64,000 nt of DNA from Spirilliplanes yamanashiensis (GCF_016863475.1 NZ_BOOY01000029.1:144555-208554); one strand, 5' to 3'; counted from the stretch's first letter, positions 51,867 through 61,312 are shown. A program made the numbers and translations. The notes: generated by a model not told the origin, from the sequence alone.

Positions 51867-54800
51867 GTGAGCCCCCGGCGGGACGGCTGGGAGCCGGACG
51901 ACCGCACCGCCGACGGCCTCGCCGGACCCGCCCCCCGCTGGGCGCCCGCCGACATCGACCTCACCAGCACCGTCACCGGCCCGCCCGACGAGCTCGCCGC
52001 CCGCCGCGACCGCCGCCGCGCCGCCCGCGGCGGCTGGGACCGCCCCGCCGGCGACCCCGCCGCCGACTACGCCGCCGGAGTGCGCCGCACCTGGGCCCTG
52101 CCGCCCGAATCGCTGCCCTCCCCCGACGACGACTACGACGACGACGGCCTCGACGAGGACGCCTACTGGCCGATGGACCCGCCGGGCGCCTACGACGAAC
52201 CCCGCGCCGGCCGCTACGACCGCGCCGACGACCACCGCGGCGCCTGGGACGACAGCGGCTACGACGAGCTCGGCTTCGACGAGCAGATGTACGGCGACGA
52301 CTACGAGGACTGGAGCGACGTCCACGCCGCCGTCGACTCCCGCTGGGGCGCCCGCGACCCCGACCCGGAACGCCGCCGCCGGCGCAACCCGCCGCCCGCC
52401 GGCCGCGCCCGCGTCCCCAGCCTGCCCGTCACCGGCCGCGCCCAGGTGCCGCGGCTGCGCCCCGTCCCGCCCCCGGCCGCCCGCGGCCGGCACGCCCGCG
52501 ACCGCGACGCCGAGTACGCCGACGCCCGCGACCTGCACGACCTGCGCGACCTGCGGAACCTGCGCGACGCCCGGTCCGCCGACCCCGCGTACGACCCGCT
52601 CACCGGCGACCTGCCCTACGACCTGCCTGCCGACGACGACGTCGCGTACCGGCCGCCCGCCGCCTACCGGGACCCGCTCGACGACGTCTACCCGTACCGC
52701 GACGAACCCGCCGACCTCGACACGCGCTACGACCGCGACGCCGACTCCCCGGCCCGCTGGGTCCGCGACGACGAACGCCCTGCGCCTGTCCTGCCCGCGC
52801 CGGTCTCGCCCGTGCCGCCGCCCAGTCCCGCCGCGGCCAAGCCCGCCGCGGCCGAGCCCACGGTCGTGCCGCGCGTCGTCGCCAGTGAGGGCCCGGTGAA
52901 GCCCAAGGTGGTCGCCGTCGAGGACGCCGCCCCGGCCCCGAGGGTCAAGGACGGCGCCGCCCCGGCCGCCGGGCTGCGCGTCACCGCCACCCCCACGACG
53001 CCCCCGGTGCCCAAGGTCATCGCGTCGCACACCCCGCAGGTCGCCCGGGTCATCGCCCAGTCGCCGACCGGCCCGCCGCGCAAGCCGGTCGTGGCGCCAC
53101 CCCCGCCCCGCCCGGCGCCCGGCGCGCCGGCCGTGCCCGCGGCGCGGGTCTCCGCGCCCGCACCGGCCGCACCGGTCGCGCCGGCCTCGGCCCCTCCGGC
53201 CACGGCTGCGCCGGTTCCGACCTCGCCGGCGCCCGCCGGGCCCGGCACCCACCCGGTCTCGCCCGCGGCGGGTGGGCCCGGCACCTTCCCCGTCTCGCCC
53301 GCGGCGGGTGGGACCTACCCGGTCTCGCCCGCGGCGGGTGGGACCTACCCGGTCTCGCCCGCGGCGGCCGCGCCGGTCTCGGACTCGCCGACCGCCCCGG
53401 TGTCTCCGTCGCCGGTCTCCCCCGCGCCGGTCTCACCCGCGGTGACCGGCGAGGCGTTCGAGCAGCACGGCCCCGCCGCCCGTGTCCCGCTCACCCCCGG
53501 GGCGCGGCCGGCCTCCGGCGGCCCCGCGGCCCCGCCACAGGCCCCGGCCGCCTTCGCCGGCACTCCCCCGGGCGGCGCCCGGGTCGAGGAGCGGCCCGCC
53601 GCGTTCGCCCCGCGCCCGGCGGGCGCCGCCGTGCCGGCGCCGCGCGGGCCGCTGACGCCCGAGGACTGGGCCGCGGGGGTGGCCGGCACGTCGTGGGCGG
53701 CCGCCGCCCCGCAGACCGCGCGTGAGGCGGTCCGGACCCGGGACGACATCCGCGAGGAGCCGAGCAAACTGCGCGGCGGTAACGCGCCCGCGTTCGCCCC
53801 GCGCATCCCGGGGCAGGCGGCCGGCCCGGGCGCGGCGACCCTGCCCACCCCACCGGCCCCCGCGCCGGTGCCGGTGTCACCCGCCGTCGCCCCGCCCGCC
53901 GAGCCCGCCGAGCCCGCCGAGCCCGCACCGGCCGCAACCGTGGCCGCACCCGAGGCCGCAACCGTGGCCGCACCCGAGGCCGCACCCGAGGCCGCACCCG
54001 AGGCCGCGCCAGCCGCATCCGTGGCCGCACCCCTGGCCGCGCCTGTGGCCGCGCCCGTGGCCGACGGCGACGAGGTTCCCGCTGGGCTCGGGGCGGCGCT
54101 TGCGGCCGACGGGGCCGTGCCCGCGCCGCGGCCCGTCGACGACCGGCCGGAGACGGCGGGCACGGGCGACGGCTGGTTCACCACGAAGACCGAGCCCGCC
54201 CCCGACAAGGCCGAACCCGAGGCGGCAGCGCCCGAGCCGGAGCCCGAGCCGGTGAAGCCGCCCGCGCCGGATCCGGCCGAGATCGTCGGGGACATCCGGT
54301 GGCGGCTCGACGTGTCCACGCTGCGCGAGGTCGTCGACGACCAGGAGCACCTGCGGGAGGTCGCGGAGCGGCTCGCCGTGCCGCTGACCGCCGCCCACGA
54401 CAACATGACCCGGGCGCGGGTGCTGTGCCTGCGGGCCGAGGTGTGCCGGTTGCTCGGCGACGTCGACCGGGCGGCCGCGGCGGCCCGGCTGGCGCTGGCG
54501 CACGGGGAGGCCGGCGGGGAGCCGCAGGCCGTGGCGCTGGCGCAGGCGGAGCTGGCCCAGGTGCTGCGGCTGCGCGGGGAGTTCGCGGAGGCGGACGCGC
54601 TGTTCGACGCGATCGTCACGGCCGACGTGCCGGACACGGTGCGTAGCGTGGCGCACGAGAACGCGGGCCGGTGCTGCGTCGATCAGGGGCGTTACCTGGA
54701 GGCGTTCGACCACTTCGGGCGGGCGATGCGGCTGGCGGACCCCGAGGATCTGGACCTGGTGGGGCGGCTCGAGGTGTGCCTGGACGCCGTGTACATCCGG

Positions 54801-54878
54801 GTGCTGCGGGACGGGTGGGGCCCGTCGCCGCGGCTCAGCTCCGAGATCCACGCGGACGCGGCCCGCGCGGCGGGATGA
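51867..54878 (+). CDS. 1003-residue disordered protein with C-terminal TPR-like domain
   Basis: Large protein with no signal peptide or transmembrane helix. Residues 1-330 are acidic and rich in Asp, Arg, Tyr and Pro (clusters such as DDDYDDDGLDEDAYWPMD and DARDLHDLRDLRNLRDARS). Residues 330-800 are low-complexity Pro/Ala/Val with tandem PVSPAAGG units. Residues about 805-1003 form an ordered helical domain with TPR-like pairs: ARVLCLRAEVCRLLGDVDRAAAAARLAL, ALAQAELAQVLRLRGEFAEADALFDAIV, AHENAGRCCVDQGRYLEAFDHFGRAMRL. This suggests a cytoplasmic scaffold. GTG 51867 follows GGCGGGGGC. No family is recognised for the whole protein. Codon third positions are strongly G/C, which supports translation. 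Confidence 0.8.
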   Translation: MSPRRDGWEPDDRTADGLAGPAPRWAPADIDLTSTVTGPPDELAARRDRRRAARGGWDRPAGDPAADYAAGVRRTWALPPESLPSPDDDYDDDGLDEDAYWPMDPPGAYDEPRAGRYDRADDHRGAWDDSGYDELGFDEQMYGDDYEDWSDVHAAVDSRWGARDPDPERRRRRNPPPAGRARVPSLPVTGRAQVPRLRPVPPPAARGRHARDRDAEYADARDLHDLRDLRNLRDARSADPAYDPLTGDLPYDLPADDDVAYRPPAAYRDPLDDVYPYRDEPADLDTRYDRDADSPARWVRDDERPAPVLPAPVSPVPPPSPAAAKPAAAEPTVVPRVVASEGPVKPKVVAVEDAAPAPRVKDGAAPAAGLRVTATPTTPPVPKVIASHTPQVARVIAQSPTGPPRKPVVAPPPPRPAPGAPAVPAARVSAPAPAAPVAPASAPPATAAPVPTSPAPAGPGTHPVSPAAGGPGTFPVSPAAGGTYPVSPAAGGTYPVSPAAAAPVSDSPTAPVSPSPVSPAPVSPAVTGEAFEQHGPAARVPLTPGARPASGGPAAPPQAPAAFAGTPPGGARVEERPAAFAPRPAGAAVPAPRGPLTPEDWAAGVAGTSWAAAAPQTAREAVRTRDDIREEPSKLRGGNAPAFAPRIPGQAAGPGAATLPTPPAPAPVPVSPAVAPPAEPAEPAEPAPAATVAAPEAATVAAPEAAPEAAPEAAPAASVAAPLAAPVAAPVADGDEVPAGLGAALAADGAVPAPRPVDDRPETAGTGDGWFTTKTEPAPDKAEPEAAAPEPEPEPVKPPAPDPAEIVGDIRWRLDVSTLREVVDDQEHLREVAERLAVPLTAAHDNMTRARVLCLRAEVCRLLGDVDRAAAAARLALAHGEAGGEPQAVALAQAELAQVLRLRGEFAEADALFDAIVTADVPDTVRSVAHENAGRCCVDQGRYLEAFDHFGRAMRLADPEDLDLVGRLEVCLDAVYIRVLRDGWGPSPRLSSEIHADAARAAG
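53251..53368 (+). repeat. Tandem repeat encoding PVSPAAGG units
   Basis: Four copies of the 20-base core TCTCGCCCGCGGCGGGTGGG or close variants; the middle copies are 27 bases apart and almost identical (GGACCTACCCGG joiner). Units are in frame and encode (H/F/Y)PVSPAAGG(P/T). Copy number may vary by slippage. Confidence 0.8.
53888..54060 (+). repeat. Repeat region encoding AEP and AAPEA/VAAPEA units
   Basis: Short 9-, 12- and 18-base repeats (GCCGAGCCC, GAGGCCGCACCC, GTGGCCGCACCC) encode AEPAEPAEP followed by alternating TVAAPEA and APEA units just before the ordered C-terminal domain of the TPR-like protein. All changes are multiples of three. Confidence 0.75.
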
Positions 54879-54902
54879 CGGCGGGGCGACCGGACCCCGC
54901 GC

Positions 54903-55961
54903 TCAGCGGGCGTGGTCGCTGACCGGGCCGCGGGCGGCCGGGCGGGCGCAGGCGTAGCGGTTGCGGCCGTGCACCTTCGCCTCGTAGAGGGCGGCGTCGG
55001 AGGCGGCGACGAGGCCGTCGACGGTGTCGGCGTTGTCCGGCAGCACCGCGATGCCGATGCTGAGCGTGGGCGCGCCGCCGGGGACGTCGGTGGCGGCGGC
55101 GACGCGGGCGGCCAGGGCCTCGGCGACGCGGGTGGCGCCGCGCATGTCGGAGCGCAGCAGCACCACGAACTCGTCGCCGCCGAGGCGGGCGGCGACGTCG
55201 GTCTCGCGGACGACCTCGCGCATCGCCCGGGACACCGACTGCAGGGCCTGGTCGCCGACGGCGTGTCCCCACGTGTCGTTGATGGTCTTGAAGTTGTCGA
55301 GGTCGACGGTGAGCAGCGCGATGGGGCCGCCGTGGCGGCGGGCCCAGGCGGCGTGCTGGGCGAGGTCGCGGTCGAACGAGCGGCGGTTGGGCAGGCCGGT
55401 CAGCGGGTCGGCCAGGGCCTGCGACTCCAGCACCTCGAACAGCTGGTCGCGGCGTTCGCGCAGGAAGACGATGATGACCGCGGACATGGCCAGCGTGGTC
55501 ATGAGGCCGACGACGTCGGCGGCCGCCTTGGCGGGCGTGAGGATCACGAAGGTGACGACGCACTCGGCGACGAGCACCGCGACCAGCACGATGTACACGT
55601 AGAGGCGGCGCAGGAAGGTGGCCGCGTACAGCACCGGCCACAGGAAGAACAGCTGGCCGGTGACGCCGGCGTCCTTGGTGACGAGATCCATCCACATGAT
55701 CGCGGCGGCGGCGCCGACCGGGATGGCCACCCAGAACCACTCGGGCAGCCGGTCGGGCATCCGCCAGCAGGCGAACGCGGCGGCGCCGAGCAGGGCGTTG
55801 AGGACGACGACGTTGACGGCGGCGGCGACGCCCGTGCCGAGGAACTCCGGCACCAGCAGCAGCGACACGATGATGAACGGGATGGCCGCCAGGCAGAGGT
55901 ACGCGACCGCGCGGGAGGCTGCGTGGCGGTCGCGCGGATGCATCGCGGTCCTCTTCATCAC
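54903..55961 (-). CDS. Membrane-bound diguanylate cyclase (GGDEF)
   Basis: Protein of 352 residues. Six hydrophobic helices (about 20-170) form a membrane sensor; a short helix (FLRERRDQLFEVLESQALAD) links to a GGDEF domain starting DPLTGLPNRRSFDRDLA. The catalytic loop is LGGDEFVVLL (about 266), and an inhibitory RxxD site (RETD) lies five residues earlier. It should synthesise cyclic di-GMP. The start may be the ATG at 55943 (MHPRDRH), which has AAGAGG six bases before it, rather than 55958 or 55961. Convergent with the TPR-protein gene, ending 24 bases from it. No gene for a cognate phosphodiesterase is in the window. Confidence 0.9.
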   Translation of the reverse strand: MMKRTAMHPRDRHAASRAVAYLCLAAIPFIIVSLLLVPEFLGTGVAAAVNVVVLNALLGAAAFACWRMPDRLPEWFWVAIPVGAAAAIMWMDLVTKDAGVTGQLFFLWPVLYAATFLRRLYVYIVLVAVLVAECVVTFVILTPAKAAADVVGLMTTLAMSAVIIVFLRERRDQLFEVLESQALADPLTGLPNRRSFDRDLAQHAAWARRHGGPIALLTVDLDNFKTINDTWGHAVGDQALQSVSRAMREVVRETDVAARLGGDEFVVLLRSDMRGATRVAEALAARVAAATDVPGGAPTLSIGIAVLPDNADTVDGLVAASDAALYEAKVHGRNRYACARPAARGPVSDHAR

Positions 55962-56152
55962 ACCCGTCGTTCGTCGCCCGCACCGGTCACCTGAGCAGTG
56001 GTTTCACAGCGAGGCTACCCGTCGGACGGCGCCCTGACCGGCAGTCCGGCGGACTCGGCCGGACGGCCGATTTATCACGGGCGGTGAACTGCCTGCGCTC
56101 ACGGAACGTAATCCAGGTCACGTTGCACCGCCGACGAGGAGGTACCCGGGAC

Positions 56153-56344
56153 ATGTTGCGTGCCGATGCGTTGACGGTGGTGCACCACGACGACACCATC
56201 AGCCAGTTCGAGGACGTCTCGTACGCGCTGGACCGGGCCGGGCTGCGGATCGTGACCGCGACCGGGGACGAGAAGGCCTTCCCGGTGCACGACGTGCTGC
56301 AGACGTTCGCGCGGCTGGCCCACCGGCTGCCGGCCGTAGCGTAA
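56153..56344 (+). CDS. Small conserved-looking cytoplasmic protein
   Basis: Protein of 63 residues: MLRADALTVVHHDDTISQFEDVSYALDRAGLRIVTA at the start and VHDVLQTFARLAHRLPAVA at the end. It is predicted to be alpha/beta, acidic, with no membrane helix or cysteine. A clear GAGGAGG ribosome site lies 10 bases before ATG 56153, and a terminator hairpin follows the stop, which supports a real monocistronic gene. Family not recognised. It diverges from the diguanylate cyclase gene across about 190 bases. Confidence 0.72.
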   Translation: MLRADALTVVHHDDTISQFEDVSYALDRAGLRIVTATGDEKAFPVHDVLQTFARLAHRLPAVA

Positions 56345-56364
56345 CGGGGGCCGGCAGCGCCCGG

Positions 56365-56390
56365 CCCCGGCCGCCTGCGGGCGGCCGGGG
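56365..56390. terminator. Bidirectional terminator hairpin
   Basis: Perfect 11-bp stem CCCCGGCCGCC/GGCGGCCGGGG with a TGCG loop. It sits between the convergent 63-residue gene (ends 56344) and the L,D-transpeptidase gene (ends 56407). Confidence 0.78.
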
Positions 56391-56406
56391 CGGGCGGCGC
56401 CGCCGG

Positions 56407-57099
56407 TCAGGTGCCGGGACGGCGCCCGAACACCTTGACGGTGGAGCCGATCTTGCCCAGGTCGTAGTACGCCTTGGCGTCGGCGGGCAGCAGGTTGACG
56501 CAGCCGTGCGAGCCGCGCCACCCGTCGTGCAGGTAGGTGGTCGTCTGGTGGAAGCCGATGCCCCGCACGAAGCGCTGCCAGTACGGCATCCACACCTCGT
56601 AGGGGTTCGACCACTCCTTGATGGTCCGCTTGTTGATCTTGTACGTGCCGGTCGGCGTCCGGTAGCCCTTCATGCCGGTGCGGGTGACCGTCGGCTTGAG
56701 GTGCACCTTGCCGTTGCGCATCACGAACGTGGTCTGGTGCGTCAGGTCGACGCAGAACGTGGTGCCCTTCTTGGGCGCCTTGCACGCCGCGGTGCTGGTG
56801 CTCGCCAGCCGCTTCGCCACGTCGTTGGTGGTGGGCCCGGCGCGGCCCTGGACGGGCTTGATGCCGTAGCGCGTCTGGAACTTCTTGATGGCGGCGCAGT
56901 CCGCGGCGGACTGCTTGCCGTCGACGGTGACCTTGCCGAACCCGCCGAGCTTCTTCAGGTTGGCCTCGACGGCCTTCTGGTACTCGCCCTTCGGGCACGC
57001 GGCGGCGAACGCCGTGCCCGGCGCGACCACGACCGCGCCGAGGCCCGCCCCCATCACGGCAGCCGCCGCGGTGGCGGCGAGCCGTCTCGAAACACCCAC
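56407..57099 (-). CDS. Secreted L,D-transpeptidase (YkuD) with peptidoglycan-binding-like domain
   Basis: Protein of 230 residues. Signal peptide 1-33 (RRLAATAAAAVMGAGLGAVVVAPGTAFA). Residues 36-95 are a small peptidoglycan-binding-like domain (VTVDGKQSAADCAAIKKFQTRYGIKP). The YkuD domain follows: GTTFCVDLTHQTTFVMRNG, TPTGTYKINK and the catalytic GWRGSHGCVNLLPADA with nucleophile Cys and its histidine. It should form 3-3 cross-links or attach proteins in the cell wall. GTG 57099 is preceded by GGGGAGGATCGA, an excellent ribosome site, and gives a normal signal peptide. The wall domain lacks the Ig-like modules of mycobacterial Ldt enzymes. Confidence 0.9.
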   Translation of the reverse strand: MGVSRRLAATAAAAVMGAGLGAVVVAPGTAFAAACPKGEYQKAVEANLKKLGGFGKVTVDGKQSAADCAAIKKFQTRYGIKPVQGRAGPTTNDVAKRLASTSTAACKAPKKGTTFCVDLTHQTTFVMRNGKVHLKPTVTRTGMKGYRTPTGTYKINKRTIKEWSNPYEVWMPYWQRFVRGIGFHQTTTYLHDGWRGSHGCVNLLPADAKAYYDLGKIGSTVKVFGRRPGT

Positions 57100-57179
57100 T
57101 CGATCCTCCCCAGAACGATGTGGGCACATCGAAGCACGCCGCGGCCTCCGGCGGGGTCGGCGACCCGACCGTGGCACGG

Positions 57180-59318
57180 TTACGGGAGTCGGGCGGCCTC
57201 GACGAGCACGAGCCGCTCGGGGAACAGCATCGGCGCCTGCAGCCCGGCCGCGGCCAGGGCGGCGCCGGGCAGCGTGACGCCCTCGGCCCACCAGCGCAGC
57301 GGCGTCATGCCGGGCCCGTCGACGCGGTCGCCCGGCGGCAGCGGGGCCACCCGGTAGCGGGCGGCCGGGTCGAGCCCGGGCAGCCGCACCCGGCCGGGCG
57401 GAGCGTGCACGCCGGTGGCGAGCTGCACGAGCGCGTACACCGCGCGGGAGCGGTCGGCGGCGACGACGCCGTGCACCTGCAGCGCCGGGTCCGGGTGGTC
57501 GGCGCGCACCACCGTGCCGGTGTGCAGCAGCGCGCGCAGCTCCTTGTACGCGGCCACCCACTCGGTGAGCCGGGCCAGCTCGGCCGCGGAGGCCGTGGTC
57601 AGGTCCCACTCGATGCCGAAGTGGCCGAACAGGGCGGTGCCGGCCCGCAGGTCGAGCGGGTGGGTGCGCCGGGTGGTGTGCGCGACGGGCGACCCGACGT
57701 GCGCGCCGAGCAGCTCGGGCGGCAGCAGCAGGGTGGTCCAGCGCTGGATCTGCTGGCGTTCCAGGGCGTCGATGGAGTCGCTGGCCCAGACCCGGTCGGC
57801 GCGCTCCAGCACGCCCAGGTCGACGCGGCCGCCGCCGGAGCTGCACGACTCGATCTCCAGGCGCGGGTGGCGGCGGCGCACCTCGTCCATGAGGGCGTAC
57901 ACGGCCAGGGTCTGCCGGTGCACGCCGGCGCCGCCGGTGACGGCGGTGCCCGCCTCGACGAGGTCGCGGTTGTGGTCCCACTTCAGGAAGCCGATGTCGT
58001 ACTCGGTGAGCAGGGCGTCGAGCCGGTCGAGCAGGTGCGCGAAGGCGGCGGGGTGGCCGAGGTCGAGCACCTGCTGGTGGCGCGACGCGGGCGGCAGCCG
58101 GCCGCCGGTGCCGAGGATCCACTCCGGGTGCGCCCGGGCCAGGCCGGAGTCCAGGTTGATCATCTCGGGCTCGACCCACAGGCCGAACTCCAGCCCGAGG
58201 CCGCGCACGTGCCGCACCAGCGGGTGCAGGCCGTCGGGCCAGACGGTCTCGTCGACATGCCAGTCGCCGAGCCCGGCGGTGTCGTCGCGGCGGCCGCGGA
58301 ACCAGCCGTCGTCCAGCACGAAGCGCTCGGCGCCGACGGCGGCGGCCGCGTCGGCCAGCGCGGCCAGCGTGTCGAGACGCTGGTCGAAGTAGACGGCCTC
58401 CCAGGTGTTCATGGTGACCGGCCGGGGACGCCGCGGGTGGTGCGGGCGCTCGCGCAGGTGCCGGTGGAACCGCCCGGACAGCTCGTCGAGGCCGGCGCCG
58501 TGGGAGCCGTACACCCACGGGGTCGCGTACGCCTCGCCCGTGGCCAGCCGCACCTCGCCGGGCAGCAGCAGCTCACCGCCGGCCAGCAGCGCCACCCCGC
58601 CGGGGGTGCGCTCGGCGAGGGTGCGGTGGTTGCCGCTGAACGCGACGTGCAGGCCCCACACCTCGCCGGACCGGAAGCCGAACCCTGCCTCGCCGGCGAC
58701 CAGCACCAGGGTGGCGTCGGTGCCGGTGCGCCCGCGGCGGTTCTCCCGGGTCCAGGTGCCGGCCCGGAACGCCGCCCGCTGCGGGCTGCGCTCGCGCAGG
58801 TGCCGGCCGGTCAGGTCGAGCAGCTCGGCGGCCGTGCCGCCGACCGGCAGCGCCAGGGTGACCGCCTCGACGGTGTACGCGCCCGCGCCGGTGTTGGTCA
58901 GCGTCGCCCGCTGGCGCACCAGCCCCGCCGGGGTCAGCTCGACCTCGACGACCAGGCCCAGCGCGGCGGCGTCGTCGGCGGCGGTGACGACGAGCCGGCC
59001 CGGCTGCCCGGCGTCGACGCCGGACACCACGAACCTCGTGGAGAAGTCGGCGCCGTCGCGGTGCCCGGCCACGCCCGGCGTGCCCAGCCAGCCCGCCGAC
59101 TGCTCGGGCAGCACGCTGACGGGCACGACGGCGTCCATCGTGTTCGAGGCGACCTGCGGTTCGGCCGCCGCGACCAGGTCCGCCAGCGCGGTGCGGTCCA
59201 GCTCGCCCAGGTCGGCGCCCCAGTGCGCCACCCGTGGCAGGCCGTCGCCGGTGGCGTCCAGGACCAGGCTCACCCCGGCGGCACGCAGGTGGTGCACGGT
59301 GGGCGCCACGGCGCTCAC
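57180..59318 (-). CDS. GH36 alpha-galactosidase
   Basis: Enzyme of 712 residues, the standard length for bacterial GH36 (about 700-740), with no signal peptide, so cytoplasmic. The N-terminal beta-supersandwich ends near 300; the barrel starts VTMNTWEAVYFDQRLDTL. Catalytic residues: nucleophile Asp448 in FLKWDHNRDL and acid/base Asp514 in RVWASDSID. VLDDGWF and GLWVEPEMIN shape the galactose pocket. It should release galactose from raffinose, melibiose or stachyose. GTG 59318 overlaps the stop of the GH13 gene (GTGA), so the two enzymes are made together. A frame remains open far upstream, but that part is only the antisense-like shadow of other genes. Confidence 0.93.
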   Translation of the reverse strand: MSAVAPTVHHLRAAGVSLVLDATGDGLPRVAHWGADLGELDRTALADLVAAAEPQVASNTMDAVVPVSVLPEQSAGWLGTPGVAGHRDGADFSTRFVVSGVDAGQPGRLVVTAADDAAALGLVVEVELTPAGLVRQRATLTNTGAGAYTVEAVTLALPVGGTAAELLDLTGRHLRERSPQRAAFRAGTWTRENRRGRTGTDATLVLVAGEAGFGFRSGEVWGLHVAFSGNHRTLAERTPGGVALLAGGELLLPGEVRLATGEAYATPWVYGSHGAGLDELSGRFHRHLRERPHHPRRPRPVTMNTWEAVYFDQRLDTLAALADAAAAVGAERFVLDDGWFRGRRDDTAGLGDWHVDETVWPDGLHPLVRHVRGLGLEFGLWVEPEMINLDSGLARAHPEWILGTGGRLPPASRHQQVLDLGHPAAFAHLLDRLDALLTEYDIGFLKWDHNRDLVEAGTAVTGGAGVHRQTLAVYALMDEVRRRHPRLEIESCSSGGGRVDLGVLERADRVWASDSIDALERQQIQRWTTLLLPPELLGAHVGSPVAHTTRRTHPLDLRAGTALFGHFGIEWDLTTASAAELARLTEWVAAYKELRALLHTGTVVRADHPDPALQVHGVVAADRSRAVYALVQLATGVHAPPGRVRLPGLDPAARYRVAPLPPGDRVDGPGMTPLRWWAEGVTLPGAALAAAGLQAPMLFPERLVLVEAARLP

Positions 59319-61228
59319 TCCTCCGCCAGCCACGCGAAGCCCAGGCCGGGCAGGTGGGCCCGGCCGTGCTCGACGCGCAGCGGGCCGTCGCTGGACAGGG
59401 CGGTCTCCAGCCAGCCGAACCGGGCGAACGGGGCCAGGCCGACGCTCTGGTCCTGTTCGGACAGGTTGGCCAGGCACAGGAAGTCGCCGCTGCGCGGGTG
59501 CCGCCGCCAGAACGCGAACACGTGCGGGTTGTCGGTGTCCAGGGCGGCGCTCGCCCCGCCGGACGCCAGCGCGGGCAGCGCCCGGCGGGCTCGCGCCAGC
59601 CGGGCGAACCAGCCGAACAGCCGTCCCTCGACGGTGTCCGGGTCGTGCCGGCGCTCCGCCGCCGCCCAGTCCATCACCGGCCGGTGCATCCAGCGGTTGT
59701 CGTCGGCGCGGCGCGGGTCGTCGCGGTACGACAGGTCGTTGGCCATGCCCAGCTCGTCGCCCATGTACAGCAGCGGGATGCCGCCGTAGGCGTAGACGAC
59801 CGCGTACAGCAGCACCAGCCGGCGCACGGCGGTGGCCGGGTCGGCGGCGATGCCGGCCAGCGACGCGGCCGAGCCGGAGATCCGGGCGTCGCCGGTGACC
59901 TCGTTCTCCTGGAACAGCGCGCCGTCGGCGAAGCTGCCGGGGAACCGTCCGCTGTAGAAGTCGTTGAGGAACCGGCGGTGGGTGAAGCCGTCCCAGCCGA
60001 CGGCGGCGGCGTCGACGTCGCTGACCGCCCACCCGATGTCGTCGTGGCCGCGCAGGTAGGTGCACCACGCCGTGGTGGGCGGGATCGGCCGCAGCCGCTG
60101 CAGGGACCGGGTCATCAGGCGCGCGTCGCGGGTGGCCAGGCCGCTCCACAGCATCACCATGAGCTGGTTGTGGTAGGCCAGCTCGCACTCGGGCCGGTAG
60201 CGCTCGTGCGCGCCGAGGTAGCCGACCAGCTCGTCGGGCGCCACGATCGCCTCGGCCTTGAACAGCACGCCCGGGGCGGCCACAGCGGTGAGCGCCTTGA
60301 GCGCCTGCACCAGCAGGTGCACCTCGGGCTGGTTCATGCAGTCGGTGCCGAGCCGCTTCCACATGAACGGCACGGCGTCCATCCGGAACACGTCGACGCC
60401 CCGGTTCGCCAGCCACAGCACCGTGTCGGCCATGGCGGCGAAGACGTTCGGGTTGGTCCAGTTCAGGTCCCACTGGTACGACCAGAACGTGGTGAGCACC
60501 CAGCCGCCGGCCCCGCCGTTGGCCTCGTCGTACCAGGTGAACGCGCCCGGCGCCCGGTCCGGGAAGACCTCCATGATGGTGCGCTCGTAGGCGTCGGGGA
60601 CCTCGCGGTCGGGGTGGGCGGTGTAGAAGTCGGCGTACGCCGGGTCGCCGGCGAGCCAGCGGCGCGCCCACGGGTGCTCCATCGCGGTGTGGTTGAGCAC
60701 CAGGTCGACGCAGAGGCTCATGTCGCGGGCGTGCAGCTCGCCGGCCACGTCCTCCAGGTCGGCCATGGTCCCCAGGTGCGGCTCGACGGCCCGGTAGTCC
60801 TGCACGGCGTAGCCGCCGTCGTTCTCCCCCGGGCGGGCCCGCAGCAGCGGCATCAGGTGCAGGTAGCGCACGCCCAGCTCGCCGAGGTAGTCCAGGCGCG
60901 CCGGCAGCTCGCGCAGGGTGCCGCAGAACCGGTCGACGTAGGCGACGTAGCCGACCATCGACGGGTGCTGGAACCAGTGCGGGTCGATCTCGCGGCGGCG
61001 GTCCAGCTCGCGCAGCGGGTCGGGGCGCTGCCGGGCGGCCTTCAGGGCCAGCCGGACCAGGCGTTCGAGCAGGGCGCCGACGTCGTGCCCGGCGCCGTAC
61101 AGCTCCCGCAGGGGCGGCTCGATGTCCACGGCCCGCACGGCGAGCCGGTCGAGGAACGCGCGCCCCTCGGCGCGGCCCAGCGCCGACTCCGCCTCGGCCG
61201 CGAGGCGGGCGCCCAGGGCGTCGAGCAT
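59315..61228 (-). CDS. GH13_4 amylosucrase / sucrose hydrolase
   Basis: Cytoplasmic enzyme of 637 residues, aligned by eye along its length with Neisseria amylosucrase. It shares YVDRFCGTL, YLHLMPLLRARPGENDGGYAV and VDLVLNHTAMEHPWARRWLAGDP. Catalytic residues are Asp284 (VFRMDAVPF), Glu326 (FKAEAIV) and Asp396 (GHDDIGW). The sucrose-clamp residues of amylosucrase, Asp144 and Arg509, correspond to Asp137 (NDGGY) and Arg512 (DNRWMHRP), so sucrose is the likely donor. Whether it builds alpha-1,4-glucan or only hydrolyses sucrose cannot be told. ATG 61228 has GGAGG six bases upstream. Coupled to GH36, it suits stepwise raffinose breakdown. Confidence 0.9.
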   Translation of the reverse strand: MLDALGARLAAEAESALGRAEGRAFLDRLAVRAVDIEPPLRELYGAGHDVGALLERLVRLALKAARQRPDPLRELDRRREIDPHWFQHPSMVGYVAYVDRFCGTLRELPARLDYLGELGVRYLHLMPLLRARPGENDGGYAVQDYRAVEPHLGTMADLEDVAGELHARDMSLCVDLVLNHTAMEHPWARRWLAGDPAYADFYTAHPDREVPDAYERTIMEVFPDRAPGAFTWYDEANGGAGGWVLTTFWSYQWDLNWTNPNVFAAMADTVLWLANRGVDVFRMDAVPFMWKRLGTDCMNQPEVHLLVQALKALTAVAAPGVLFKAEAIVAPDELVGYLGAHERYRPECELAYHNQLMVMLWSGLATRDARLMTRSLQRLRPIPPTTAWCTYLRGHDDIGWAVSDVDAAAVGWDGFTHRRFLNDFYSGRFPGSFADGALFQENEVTGDARISGSAASLAGIAADPATAVRRLVLLYAVVYAYGGIPLLYMGDELGMANDLSYRDDPRRADDNRWMHRPVMDWAAAERRHDPDTVEGRLFGWFARLARARRALPALASGGASAALDTDNPHVFAFWRRHPRSGDFLCLANLSEQDQSVGLAPFARFGWLETALSSDGPLRVEHGRAHLPGLGFAWLAEE

Positions 61229-61312
61229 CGGAGTCCTCCGAACGCCGGGGTGGACGACAGGCGCTCAATGTAACCGCGATCTCCACGCTCAGCACGCGAC
61301 GGCGGGCCGCCG

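Noticed and set aside
51720..53252. A 510-codon minus-strand frame opposite the disordered TPR protein
   Set aside because: Gly/Val/Arg-rich with no motif; it mirrors the Pro/Ala/Asp-rich plus-strand gene, whose C-terminus has a real TPR-like fold in the same frame.
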